64,000 nucleotides of DNA from Tuctoria greenei (taxonomy: Eukaryota; Streptophyta; Magnoliopsida; Poales; Poaceae). The notes under the pieces are model-generated. The model searched no databases and had not been told where the DNA came from. It saw only the letters and a list, made by a program, of their open reading frames with translations. The DNA is taken from the NCBI GenBank assembly GCA_036927565.1, contig JAYESD010000003.1:80397311-80461310 (forward strand), in the 5' to 3' direction. Within the stretch, counting starts at the first letter, position 1. Every line of letters starts with the position of its first letter. The translations under genes and the position numbers were made by a program. Positions 34,146 to 44,220 of the stretch are shown here, piece after piece.

Positions 34146-35047
34146 TGATAGGAGGATGAGTCCCGATCTTCCGAGATGTATGGTAAACTTGATTGGGTGG
34201 AGATCTCGACATTGATGATCCAAGGCTCCGAACGAACGAAACCCCGCAATCACTACACCACTGCTCTGTTGGTTATCACCCGTGTCACACGAATGACCTC
34301 GCCATGAAGGCTTATCCCTGCAAGCGCAATCAAAAACACAAGCAAGAACAGAGAAGTTGCAATCAAAACTGAATTGATCACAAAATTGGGGTCTCACAAC
34401 CGATGATCGGCGACACTGTTCAATGACAGATTGTATCTAAACAAAACTCAACCCTAATGTGGTGATGGCTGCTGTATAAATTGGAGTTTAGGGGCGTGCA
34501 AGACCCCTGGACGCAACCCTAATGGGCTTCCAAACGATACACGGACCAGCAGCCCAAAAGACGGTGGCGCAGCACCGGACAGATTCTGGACACCCACTTG
34601 TTTTGCTGATTCCCGTGGACTTAGAAGGAATTTTGAGGTGGGCCTGGTTCCATTGGAAGCTTTATGAAATCAAGGTTCCAACCATATATAGAACGTCCAA
34701 ATCCGACTCAGTATGTGTCCAGGTCGTCAATTTTGGTGAAGGCAGCTCCTGGAACCCGAGGTGGAGTCGAAGTCGAGTTGGGCGTGGGATCCTCCTTGGT
34801 GTGCACGTCCTATCTCCTCCTCCTTGACTGGTGGACTCCTCCAAGCCCTTTCTGTTCCTCTCCATTGTTCCTAATCAATATAACATGCATGGAAACAAGC
34901 GTAAGTTCTAAAAAACAATTGACAAGGTTAGAACGTACCTGGAGATCCAATTGTTGTGCACGTGCTCTAGTGGTTGGTCCTTACATTGTATGCAAAGGAG
35001 AGTACATCTCTCCTTGCATTGTATGCAAAGGAGAGATGTCCTCATAA
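34146..35047 (-). repeat. 5' LTR of CRM-like element (902 bp)
   Basis: Direct partner of 27592-28492. Its outer end reads TTATGAGGACATC on the minus strand, a one-base change from TGATGAGG, and is followed by the ctcac duplication. The inner end is CTCCTATCA. Confidence 0.85.
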
Positions 35048-35052
35048 CTCAC

Positions 35053-35320
35053 AACGTGCATGTACTCCTCGTAGATATATGATCACTAGCTCTGAGCATT
35101 TGTTTATGTATCTCAGTACTGAACCATTGTGATCATTCACCGTTCCATTTTCTTTAGAGAAGGATATAGAGGAGAACGGTGTGAGAAACTGTATTATATA
35201 TAGAGAAAGAAATCTTTTAAAATAACTATAAAAACACGGATATTATTTTAATTAGAGCAACATTTTATAGGAGAACAAGTGCGGACAGTCTCAACTGTTG
35301 GGAAATCGGCGGTACTCTAC
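35053..35320. other. Flanking DNA between CRM-like and Tat elements
   Basis: AT-rich, no gene. This is the only apparent non-repetitive DNA between the two retrotransposons. It does not resemble the copia LTR that flanks the other side of the Tat element. Confidence 0.4.
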
Positions 35321-36384
35321 TGTCGAAGTGTTAAAGCGACACTTCCCCCGAATCTGCTAAGGAGCAACCCACAAAGGTTCTTTGATCGGCATAGCTTAGT
35401 TCTCAATCTAGTGGTTGCATGTATGAGAGTATGAGACGGTGGTTTTTACGTGGTTCGGGCCACAAGAGGATGACACCCTACTCCACGATGAGGTTGTATT
35501 GCTGGTGTGTGTGTGTGTATTGGGGATTGGATGTTCGATTGTGGATGCTTTGTAACGGTGGCAGTCTGGTCCTTTTATAGACAAGGCCAGAAGCCTTACA
35601 AGTGGGGTCCGGGGCCCAACAGGTGGCCCCGAGGCGATCTTATCCTAAAAGATCTATAGCTTCTCGCGTAAGCTTTCACTGGTCGCGGCTTGAAGACTTG
35701 CCGTCTTGCCGCCTCGATCGCTAGTAGCGCATGCGTAGTCACAGATGGTGCCAGGGGATGTCCCGTCCGTCTGTCTTGTCCCCGCAAGGTACCCACTTGG
35801 TGAGACAGGGTAGGCATGCGGTGTCTTTACTATGATGTGATCGTACGCAACGGTCTTTGACCTTTGGCGTGCTTCGCGTTTCTTGTCGAAGGTGGTCCCT
35901 TGTCTTCAATGCTTGATCTAGACGGGGCGCACCATCCCTTAACTCCCGTCTTCACTGCCCAAGGTGAGCTGCGAGACACGTGGCAGCTTCGGGGCTGGCC
36001 TCATCCGGTGGAGCCTAGGCTTGGTCTTTAGGACACAAAGCAGCTCCGGGTTCCTTCACGACACGTGGAACCTCCGGAGCTCTTCGGGGTACGTGGCAGC
36101 TCCGGAACCCTTCTTTGCGAGAGACCTCCGACCTGATGCTTCGAGCCACGTGGTTGTGCCAGACCTCACCCTATGGTAGGATGACGTCCCGCCCGAACAC
36201 GTGGCACCTTGAGAGCCCATCCTTCAGGGGGAGCCGTGTCTCATCTTTTGGTCCACGTGGCAGCGTCGGATCCCATATTTGAGGAAGGTTAGGTTCCGGT
36301 ATCCTATGGACACGTGGCGACTCCGAATGTACCTTGGTACTTTCGGCTTGTGTGCGAGGGTACCCCGTATGCAGGGTACCGACA
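35321..36384 (-). repeat. 3' LTR of Tat element 2 (1,064 bp)
   Basis: On the minus strand it starts TGTCGGTACCCTGCATACGG and ends CACTTCGACA. U3 holds six perfect CACGTG hexamers within 340 bp (35977, 36062, 36147, 36198, 36254, 36311), followed by a TATA box (minus strand, 35572-35579). A short GT run lies at 35504-35517. Confidence 0.85.
35572..36316 (-). promoter_or_regulatory. U3 G-box array and TATA box of Tat element 2
   Basis: Repeats of about 45-60 bases with the core cacgtggcagctccgg carry six CACGTG boxes, the site known to bind plant bZIP and bHLH factors. TATAAAAG follows on the minus strand at 35579-35572. The order (array, then TATA, then LTR end) fits an LTR promoter reading leftwards. 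Confidence 0.6.
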
Positions 36385-36402
36385 GTGGCCCCTGGTTCCA
36401 CC
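36385..36402 (-). other. Polypurine tract of Tat element 2
   Basis: On the minus strand GGTGGAACCAGGGGCCAC stands directly before the LTR start TGTCGGTACC, and a further purine run (cctcccccc on the plus strand) lies just outside it. Confidence 0.7.
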
Positions 36403-36925
36403 TTGGGGGGAGGGATGAGTCTGAGGGTGGAGCCCTTACCATGTTTTGCCACACTGCTCTTTGAATTTTGTCTTTGTCAGTCGAAGCGGTGGGCGCTTCT
36501 GCTAATGTGGCCATGTGTCCACTCCTGGTTGAGGGACTATGGTGACGAGATATTTGCTCGCTGTAGTATCTCTGTCTTCTGCGACGCCTTTAGTTGCGGT
36601 TCCCAATGCAGCTCTAACACTTACGTTTGCTCTGCCTTTATGGGAACTGCTCCAACTGTCTTCTTATGTGGCTGACCGCTGAGGTCTGCACTTCTGTCAG
36701 GGGGCTTAGCCCCCACTGTGATTGACGCTATGGGTTGAGTGGTGCGGCTCGAACCTTCACGATACGCACGAAGTGCTTAGGCGTTGTGGGGGTGATCAAA
36801 AGGAAACCTTTGTTAGAGGAGACAGTTCCTTCCTTACTCACACCCCACAGCCTGAGCTTTCGCCTTCTCCTTCGAGCGCCCGAGCCTTCACCCCTCAGCT
36901 AGAGCCCTCACTTTTGCTTGCTCTA
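36403..36925. other. Spacer between 3' LTR and antisense ORF
   Basis: No convincing coding sequence. On the plus strand this is the 5' flank of the antisense ORF and would have to hold its promoter; a pyrimidine-rich stretch lies at 36840-36910 just before the ATG. Confidence 0.4.
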
Positions 36926-39601
36926 ATGGCCTCCCCACTACAACCTTCTCGCTTCCAGTCAGCCGGAGATCTCGTGCCGATGAGGCTACTTCTCGGCTGG
37001 GCGGCGGCAGAGTGCGAATGGATGATCAACTACGAATCTCCTGAGCTTCAAGATCTTTGCGAGGACGAGACTATTCTCTTTGTCGCCTACGCCAGTGCTG
37101 GGCTTGCACTCCCATTGTCAAGGTTCTTCCTTGCAGTGCTGGGGGAATACGGGCTGCAGCTTCACCACCTGTCACCAAACTCCATCGCCTTGGTCATCAT
37201 GTTCGTCCACCTGTGCGAGGCGTTCGTGGGCTGCCCGCCCACGGTGGAGCTGTTCCTGTTCTTCTTCGTGATGAGGACCACTGGAAAGAGTGCGATGACC
37301 CAAGTGGGAGCCCACTACTTCCGTCACCGGGACAAGACCTCCCGGGGCTACATTGCCTCGTTCAAAGGGGGCATATGGAGCAACTGTAGGGAAGATCGGG
37401 CGATCATGCGGACCAAAGCCCATTCTTTGCTGAAGATGCCATCCGAAGGTCCAACCTCTATCCCTACTACCTGGGAAGCGTTTCGGGCATTGACAAAGGA
37501 GTACAAGCCTGTGTTGAAGAGGATCCAGTTCTTGGCTGACAAGGGCTTGACCTCCCTTATGGTGTTGGAAGACTTCTTGCTCCACGGTACCGCCCCGTTT
37601 AGCAGCGCCTGCACGGGACCTGGGTCTACACCGGCACGTACGATCGATGCTGGCTAGATCTATACAGCCCGACTCCTGAGATGCTGGAGGAGACGTTGAA
37701 GGCGGTGACCTCCCACATTGTTGACAATGAGCACATCTCCATCCCGGATGACTGCGAGCCGCTCCACATGACCACCGACTTGAGGGCTGAATTGTGGAGC
37801 TTGATGCCGAAGGTCAACGTGTTCGACGTCGTCCGTCTGCACCCTGAAGATATGGCTGGGGCCTCAGCGGTCCTAGAGCAGTGTCGTGTTGCAACACAAC
37901 CAAGGTCGGGGTCTTCCTCACGTCCTTCAGGAAGGGCGGAGGCAGGGCCCTCAACAACCTCTGAAAGGGAGGGGGTCAGCCAGCCGGCGCCAGCTCCGAC
38001 ACTGAGAAAGCGTTCCCATACCCTGGTCGTGGGCTCCGCCACCTCTGTGCTGAAGAAGTAGAAGCTAACTCGGGTGGACGGTACTCCAATCTCCCATCGT
38101 GAGGGAGCCGGAGGGGCTGATGCTTCTGTCGTCGACTTGGTCTCCGATTGTACCGGTGACTCTGGTTTCGGAGGAGGCACGAACGAGTCGGCGCAAATGG
38201 TCATGACGACACGAGCCATCCAATAGAAGGTGCCAGAGGCTATGGCACCGTCCTTATCTTCGGGCCTGGGGGCCTCAATCCGTCGTGCGAGCAGGTAGGC
38301 CAGGGTCTCTGGAGCAGCCTTGCCCGCAGGTAAGGCGCAATTTCTTCCTTCACTATTTTTTCACTGTTTCTTTGCTCTGACGGATTTGATCTTGGCTTTT
38401 CAGGGTGTCGTCGACCGACATAGTTCCCTTGGTGCTTCTTGGGGTGGGCTTGGTGAGTCCCACGCTTCCCAGGGCTGGAACGGGATCTGCTGCATCGCCC
38501 CCTACGTCTGAAGGTGCACCAGCTTCTGGTGGTGCTGATGTTCCTGCTCCTCTATCCGTCAGAGCAGATGAGGCTGAGGAGGTGCCAGGCGAGGAGTTGG
38601 ACACTTTGGCTGTCGCGGCTACCCTTGGTGGAGCGGACCCGCCCATCACTAATACTCCGCTGGCGCCCGACGTCATTGGCGCGCAAGATGGCAACTCACC
38701 ACCGGCGGCCGATGATACCTCCATGACGGAGGAGAGAACTTCAGTGCCGGGCAGCGACGCGCCGATGCCTAGAGCTCCAGCCGGGGAGCCATCTGTTCTC
38801 CAGGCACTAGTGTCTACCGCAGAGTCGGTAGAAGAGGCAGAGAGGCAGCCGTCTGTGGCGACGTCCATGCCAATCCCCCTCTTCGATGCTGTTGCCGTGG
38901 CCTAGTTTGCCTTGCTCCAGATGCAGGCTGCTTTTGCCCGAAAATGGGATCGGCTGGCTGAGGAGCGACGCTTGGTGAAGCTGGTCGACGCCAAGAATAA
39001 GGACCTCGAGGTGAAGGCCCTGAAGGCCCATGCCGTCGCTGAAGCTCGCCTGACGCTCTGCGAGGATAAGTGGTTGGAGTTGGTCCGCTGCAAGTTCGCT
39101 GTTACTGATGCAGAGCGGGGCTTGGCGGCAAAGGAGGAAGAGGTCTCCCGGAGCCCCGACGTGTTGGAGGAGAAGCACCAAGCTATGCAGGACTAGGACC
39201 TCGCCATCAAGCGCCGGAAGGACGATCTGGAGTGTCATGCTCAGGAGCTCGCCGACTGGGAGGAAGTTGTGCAGAGAGAGGCGAAAGGTCTCCGGGCCTC
39301 CCGCGCGACCGAGGCTCAAGGGATCCGGAACTTCCTGACCCTTTTCGGTGTTGTATTGGAACCCCTCGGCTTTGGCCCCGTGCCACGCGGGGAGCCATCT
39401 CAAGGGGTGGCCCAGCTGCTCCCCGCCTTGGACTCCTTCTGCTTGTCATTGGGGTCAGTGAACACTGTCCTCGCAAGGTGGCTTGAGGTTGAAGGAAGGG
39501 AGCTAGCTGAGATGGTGGCCTCCCATGTCTTGGTATGCTCCCAAAGCTTGTACCATACGATCCCACTAGAGTCGGTGAAGAAAGGCCCCATTGATGAGTG
39601 A
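36926..39601 (+). pseudogene. Antisense ORF of Tat element 2 (Transposase_28 domain, coiled coil)
   Basis: From the ATG at 36926 (MASPLQPSRF) the domain reads AGLALPLSRFFLAVLGEYGLQLHH then SPNSIALVIMFVHLCEAF, VGCPPTVELF, matching the antisense ORF of Tat element 1. A frameshift near 37600 moves the reading to HGTWVYTGTYDRCWLDLYSPTP. Stops follow at 38059, 38224 and 38295. After the intron (38330-38403) exon 2 has an Ala/Pro/Glu-rich part, a TAG at 38903, a coiled coil (FARKWDRLAEERRLVKLVD, then EARLTLCEDKWLELV), a TAG at 39194, and a C-terminal block (QGIRNFLTLFGVVLEPLG) ending at TGA 39599-39601. Gene order and intron position match element 1, although the sequence has diverged strongly. Not functional. 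Confidence 0.75.
38330..38403 (+). other. Predicted 74-bp intron in antisense ORF of Tat element 2
   Basis: Donor CGCAG|GTAAGG, a T/C-rich tract, and acceptor CTTTTCAG|GG. It lies after two bases of a codon, between the DNA-associated N-terminal half and the Pro/Ala-rich part, as in element 1. Confidence 0.7.
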
Positions 39602-39989
39602 GAGGAGGATGCAAGGGCCGAAGTCCAGGACCTTGCCAAGCAGGTGGCCTTTTCGTTCCAGTAGAGTTGAGACCGGCAGCACCCAGGTGGAGTGCTTTTG
39701 TAACTGGGGATGACCCCTTTGTACGAATAACTATTAATGAATTTGAATCCTTGTTGTTTTGCTTGTTGGCTTGTCTTGTGCTTTTCAAATTGTTGCCCCA
39801 AGTCCTTCTCTACGTAAGGTCTTGAAGAGATTTTGATGATGTCATTAGCTTTTGAGTGACCAATTCTTGCACAGTTGACACGACCGATTTGTCGCTAGTT
39901 GACGTCCTGCCTATGGAACCCCCTTAGAGGCCCCCTTGTAGGTGTGGCCAAGTTGTTGGGTACGCCTAGCACTTGAGTGCATGATGTCT

Positions 39990-41150
39990 TCGAGTGGCCC
40001 CCAGCGGAGCAGGGGAGCATGAGTGGTTGACCTTGGTGTGGCCCTTCCAGGGGGGCTGAGCTTTGTCTAAGTGTTGACATTGACGGTAGGCCCCTTGGGT
40101 GGTGTCGGAGCTGGCTGCTCTTGCTTTGCCCACCGTTGTCGTAGAGACGTCGACGGAAGGCTCCTTGGGAGGTGCCGGAGCTGGATGATCTGGCGTCGCC
40201 CACCATTGTCGTAGATCCATCGACGATAGGCCCCCTGGGAGGTGCCAGAGCTGGCTGCTCCGGCATCGCCCGCCATCATCGTAGAGACGTTAATGGCAGG
40301 CCCCTTTGGAGGTGCCGGAGCTGGTTGCTCCGCCGTCGCTCTCCATCGCCATAGAGACGTCGACGGCAGGCCCCTTGGGAGGTGCCGGAGTTGGATGCTC
40401 TGGTGTTGCCCACCACCGTCATAGATGTGTCAACAGCAGGCCCCCTGGGAGGTGCCGGAGCTGGCTACTCCGACGCATTCATCACCGATGTGTATCATGT
40501 CGACAACATGCCCCTGGTGTACAGGATACCACAAGAGAACTTTGTCAGCAACAAGAGTGGGGCAGGAGAATGTACTCACTTTTCAGTGCTTGTTGATATC
40601 GTCAATATGCTGGGACGTCGACGGCAGACCCCTTGGGAGGTGCCAGAGCTAGATGCTCCAGCGTCGCCCACCATCGTCGTAGATTTGTCGACGGCAGACC
40701 CCCTGGGAGGTGCCGGAGCTAGATGCTCTGACGTCACCCTCCATCATTGTAGAGACGTCGATAGCAGGTCCCCTAAGAGGTGCCGAAGCTGACTGCTCTG
40801 GCATTGCTCTCCATCATCATAGAGACATCTACAGCAAGCCCCCTGGGAGGTGCCGGAGCTGGATGCTCCAGCATCGCCCACCATCGTCGTAGATGGGTTG
40901 ACGGCAGACCCCTGGTGTACAGGATACCACAAAAGAACCTTGTTAGCAACAAGATCGGGATAGGAGAGTGTACTCACTTATCAGCGCTTGTTGTTGTCGC
41001 CAACATACTAGGACGTTGACGATAGACCCCTTGGGTGATGCCGGAGCTGGATGCTCCTGTGTCGCCCACTATCATCGTAGATTCGTCGATGGCAGGCCCC
41101 CTGGGAGGTGCCGGAGCTGGATGCTCTGGAGTTGCCCATCATCGTAACCT
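39990..41150. repeat. 70-bp tandem array with higher-order unit in Tat element 2
   Basis: A unit of about 70 bases (core ggaggtgccggagctggatgc, gtcgcccaccat, gtcgtagagacgtcgac) is repeated about 11-12 times, at starts near 40100, 40173, 40243, 40313, 40383, 40453, 40643, 40713, 40783, 40853, 41040 and 41110. Twice it is interrupted by a related 110-120-bp segment (tggtgtacaggataccaca to caatatgctgggacg, at 40510-40620 and 40912-41012), giving a higher-order period of about 400 bp. Tat elements are known to grow tandem repeats between pol and the 3' LTR and may seed satellites. Confidence 0.85.
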
Positions 41151-41620
41151 GCTTTGTATGTCCTGCACACATAACAGGGGTGCATATTTTTTGCTCATTG
41201 GTGATCTTTTCCAACTCTTTAGTTTTGTCATGTCTTACAGTCATGGGCTGGTATGTGTTGTTTCGGTAATTTAGTACGTTAGCGCCCGAGATCTGGCTCC
41301 CACCTTACTCGGGGTGTGAGCTTCCTGGACCTCAGTACTTAGCCGTAACACTGGGAGGCAAAGCGCGCACGCTTAGGGTATAGGACCAGGCTAAGCAGGC
41401 TGCACGCTCTGGACCTCCAACTTGGTGTATGCCTTTCGTGGGGGGCCATTTGACACCATAGGGCCCCAAGTAAGAGGGCAGCCGCGAGGTCCCGAAACAC
41501 CTTGCAGGTACCTCAAACAAGTCCGTCTTCAACAAGGGTTGCATAACTCTACTAGGGGTGATATAGAAAAAAATTTCACCAGGTATATGAAGATAATATA
41601 CGAAAGAACGAGACTAGCAC
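41151..41620. other. Tat 2 interior, left of copia insertion
   Basis: No gene. At about 41325-41430 lies a block (gggaggcaaagcgcgcacgcttagggtataggaccaggctaag...ctctggacc) which recurs in diverged form at about 51448-51517 on the far side of the copia insertion, so the Tat spacer contains dispersed repeats. Confidence 0.5.
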
Positions 41621-41625
41621 ATAAG

Positions 41626-43212
41626 TGTAGGATTGAAGAGCACGTGAAAAGCAACCAGAGGGGGGGGGGTGAATGGTATATTTAAAAATCTTACGCAGCG
41701 GAAACAATTAAACCCCAACCCCTTCGGCAGAAAAACGATCTGTTAAAGAAATCGTGTGTGAGACTAATCTAAACGTGTTTCACCGTGACAAAAGTGATAG
41801 ATATAAGATAGAATCAAGTCAAGAAGACAACACAAGAAGAATCACTAAAATCCGTCGAGAAAAACTCAAGTTATGATCGAAAGATCAAACAAAGGTCAAT
41901 CTGCCCTATCCGAGAAAAACAGTTCTGGAACGCTTCAAAGAAACTCGTGTAGATCATAGACCACAAATCCAATGACCGTGAAATTTTGACAGATGATAGA
42001 TAATCAAGTTGGGAAGACAACAAAAAAAGAATGACATCAATTCAATATGTAAAACTCGAGTTATGATAAAACCACCGACAAAAGGTAGTGCTGTCCAGAA
42101 ACTCGATGAGTAAAACTTGTCTGGAACAAGTCGGACGAACATGGCATAAAAGTTCCTTCAAACTACGAATTTTATTCAATAGAACACAAGAGGAACAGCC
42201 CCAAAGTCGTGCACCACGAGCTCTGGGCTCCCTTGCTTATATAACCAGCTCGAAAGCTAACTCAACTCAAATCAAGAACCTAATCCTACTCTGTTCATGA
42301 ATCGTAACTTTCCATAACTGCTTAGGATTCTTCTATACACAGATAGAAGCAATCTTAAGACTTCCAAACACCTTAGGAACGTATCCCACATTCCTAAACA
42401 ACTCAAATTCGTGACCCACACGAAATCCTATCATAACCAACTCAAATCTTTCCATATTTGAGTCAAACCCGACTCAGCCGTAGCCTAAGTCCATAACCTA
42501 GTCAGTTGAACCTTTCCGACCAACTCTTTACATCCACATCTCTTTATCACGTCTCGGAACCATGTAGCCACGTACATGCACTCCTTGCACACGTGCAAAC
42601 ATCTTCCAATGACGTCCACGATACCTTCACATGCATTGTTCTTGATTCAATCATGCTGCTCAACCTCCTGATCAGCTCAACCACAATTCCTCCTGAATTT
42701 GGTTGTTAGAACCTCATCTCCTCCCCGAGACTAGTCCAATGGATCCCATCACCAGCCATGTCTTGAACTCAAGCAACACCTGCACATGAAAAAACAACCA
42801 ATCCATACGAGTCCAAGTCCTCGACTTGACTCAAGTTAGTTCCGAACACAATATCTTACGTGAGAATCTCACATAAGCATGTTGCAAAACCACAGTAACA
42901 CGATATTAGCCATATCAACCAAAACGCACCAAAAACTTAGCAAATGAATACTAAGCAATCTTTCCAACAATGTAAAGCAAGTACGAAACATTGCAAATGA
43001 AAAGCAGAAGCACTGCGGTCAAGTTCCGGACCTTGCCAGAGCAACCCGAACCTTGAGCCGGAGCTAACAAAAGCTAGTAGAACCTAGCGCCGGGGCTAAC
43101 CAGAACTAGTCGGAACTTAATAAAAAGGTGTTTTGGTGATATTCAAAACTTTTATCGTCAAAACAAGTGTATTCACTACAAGCCAATGTATTCAGCACAC
43201 ATAGGTCTTACC
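41626..43212 (-). repeat. 3' LTR of Sirevirus-like element (1,587 bp)
   Basis: Plus-strand start tgtaggattgaagagcacgt, end gcacacataggtcttacc. On the minus strand its first base pair is changed (GG for TG). Contains an extra run of Gs near 41660 relative to its partner. Confidence 0.85.
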
Positions 43213-43480
43213 ATCTCCTCCTTGATGAATGCATTGGCAACACCATTTAAAATCCGAACATTGGCTTATTCGCATAAAAGTTTTGAAGGAAATTTCTCCC
43301 CCTTTGTAAATCAAAAGTAAAATGAGAAGAAAATCCAAAAATTGTCCCATATTATCTCTCCCCCTTTATTATCTCTCCTTATGCACATATTCTCTTTCTC
43401 TTCATGCTTATCTCTCCCCCTTTGACAATGTATTCAACAAGTCATGAGCATATAAACCAATTATCTCTCCCCCTTTAGTT
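43213..43480 (-). other. Multiple polypurine tracts of Sirevirus-like element
   Basis: On the minus strand a purine tract CAAGGAGGAGAT abuts the 3' LTR, and four further AAAGGGGGAGA-type tracts lie upstream (plus-strand ctccccctt at about 43296, 43358, 43413 and 43467). Repeated purine tracts before the 3' LTR are a conserved Sirevirus feature. Confidence 0.7.
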
Positions 43481-44220
43481 GTTATGAGCATATTATAACA
43501 TATACATATAAACAAAGCTCATCCAAGTCATACTATCAAGTACCTTACATTATTACATTAATGAAATACATAAAGTAGTGTAAGCCATGCTAGAGATCAA
43601 ATGTAATTTTCAATTTAAGTAAGTCATGATCTCACAAACTTAACTATATCAAAACCTGAAATCATGACACTAGTTGCTGCATTTTATTATTTTTCAAAGA
43701 ATAAATTTAGATCATATGATATTTGCAAGAGATTATATGTGCATCTGCCTTATTCTAACCAACCAAGCCAAGCCTATGTCATTTGACAATCAGAAGCTTA
43801 AGGACATGGTTTTAGTCATACACAACTTCTTTCAAGTTCATATCTAAGTGTAATGATAAGCCATCTCAAAAGAAGAAGTGCGATGCATGCATATTCTCTT
43901 GATCTTTTCTCAATTTATATTTGTTCATAAAAACTCAACATGTGAGTTGATTACTTGATTAATTCTTAATGATTAAAAGCACTTGTGAACATGTAACAAG
44001 TTCAAAACAGCAAGAAAGTTTGACCATGACCAGTTTTAGTATAAGTAATTATTCCAATTACTAGACATGACAAAAACTACAAAATGTATAACAAGAGTAA
44101 TGTAGTAAGAACATTCAGCATGTAAAAGGAATCACAAAGTCATATATGTATGAAATACTATGCTCATATTATTTTAATTTCAGATTCACACATAGACTTC
44201 TCAAGTTTCAAAACTCCCCC
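43481..44220. other. Sirevirus-like 3' non-coding region
   Basis: AT-rich, no frame with recognisable motif between RNase H and the purine tracts. No envelope-like ORF is seen, although some Sireviruses carry one. Confidence 0.5.

Larger units (their letters stand above)
27592..35047 (-). mobile_element. CRM-like Ty3/gypsy chromovirus, full length (7.5 kb)
   Basis: Two direct LTRs of about 900 bp (27592-28492 and 34146-35047, roughly 92-93% alike by eye), flanked by ctcac on both sides (27587-27591 and 35048-35052). On the minus strand the order is 5' LTR, Met-tRNA primer site, gag, protease, reverse transcriptase, RNase H, integrase, polypurine tract, 3' LTR. The pol frame runs past the polypurine tract into the 3' LTR, which is characteristic of the centromeric-retrotransposon (CRM) clade of chromoviruses. 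Integrase wording (WEDISMDFVLGLPRTKRGRDS, STTCHPQTDGQTEVVNRTL) is typical of plant chromoviruses. Several stops and frameshifts mean it is inactive. Confidence 0.85.

Noticed and set aside
39895..41244. Many overlapping 60-130-codon frames on both strands
   Set aside because: Products of the 70-bp tandem array; repeated text (PLGGAGAGCSG) has no family resemblance.
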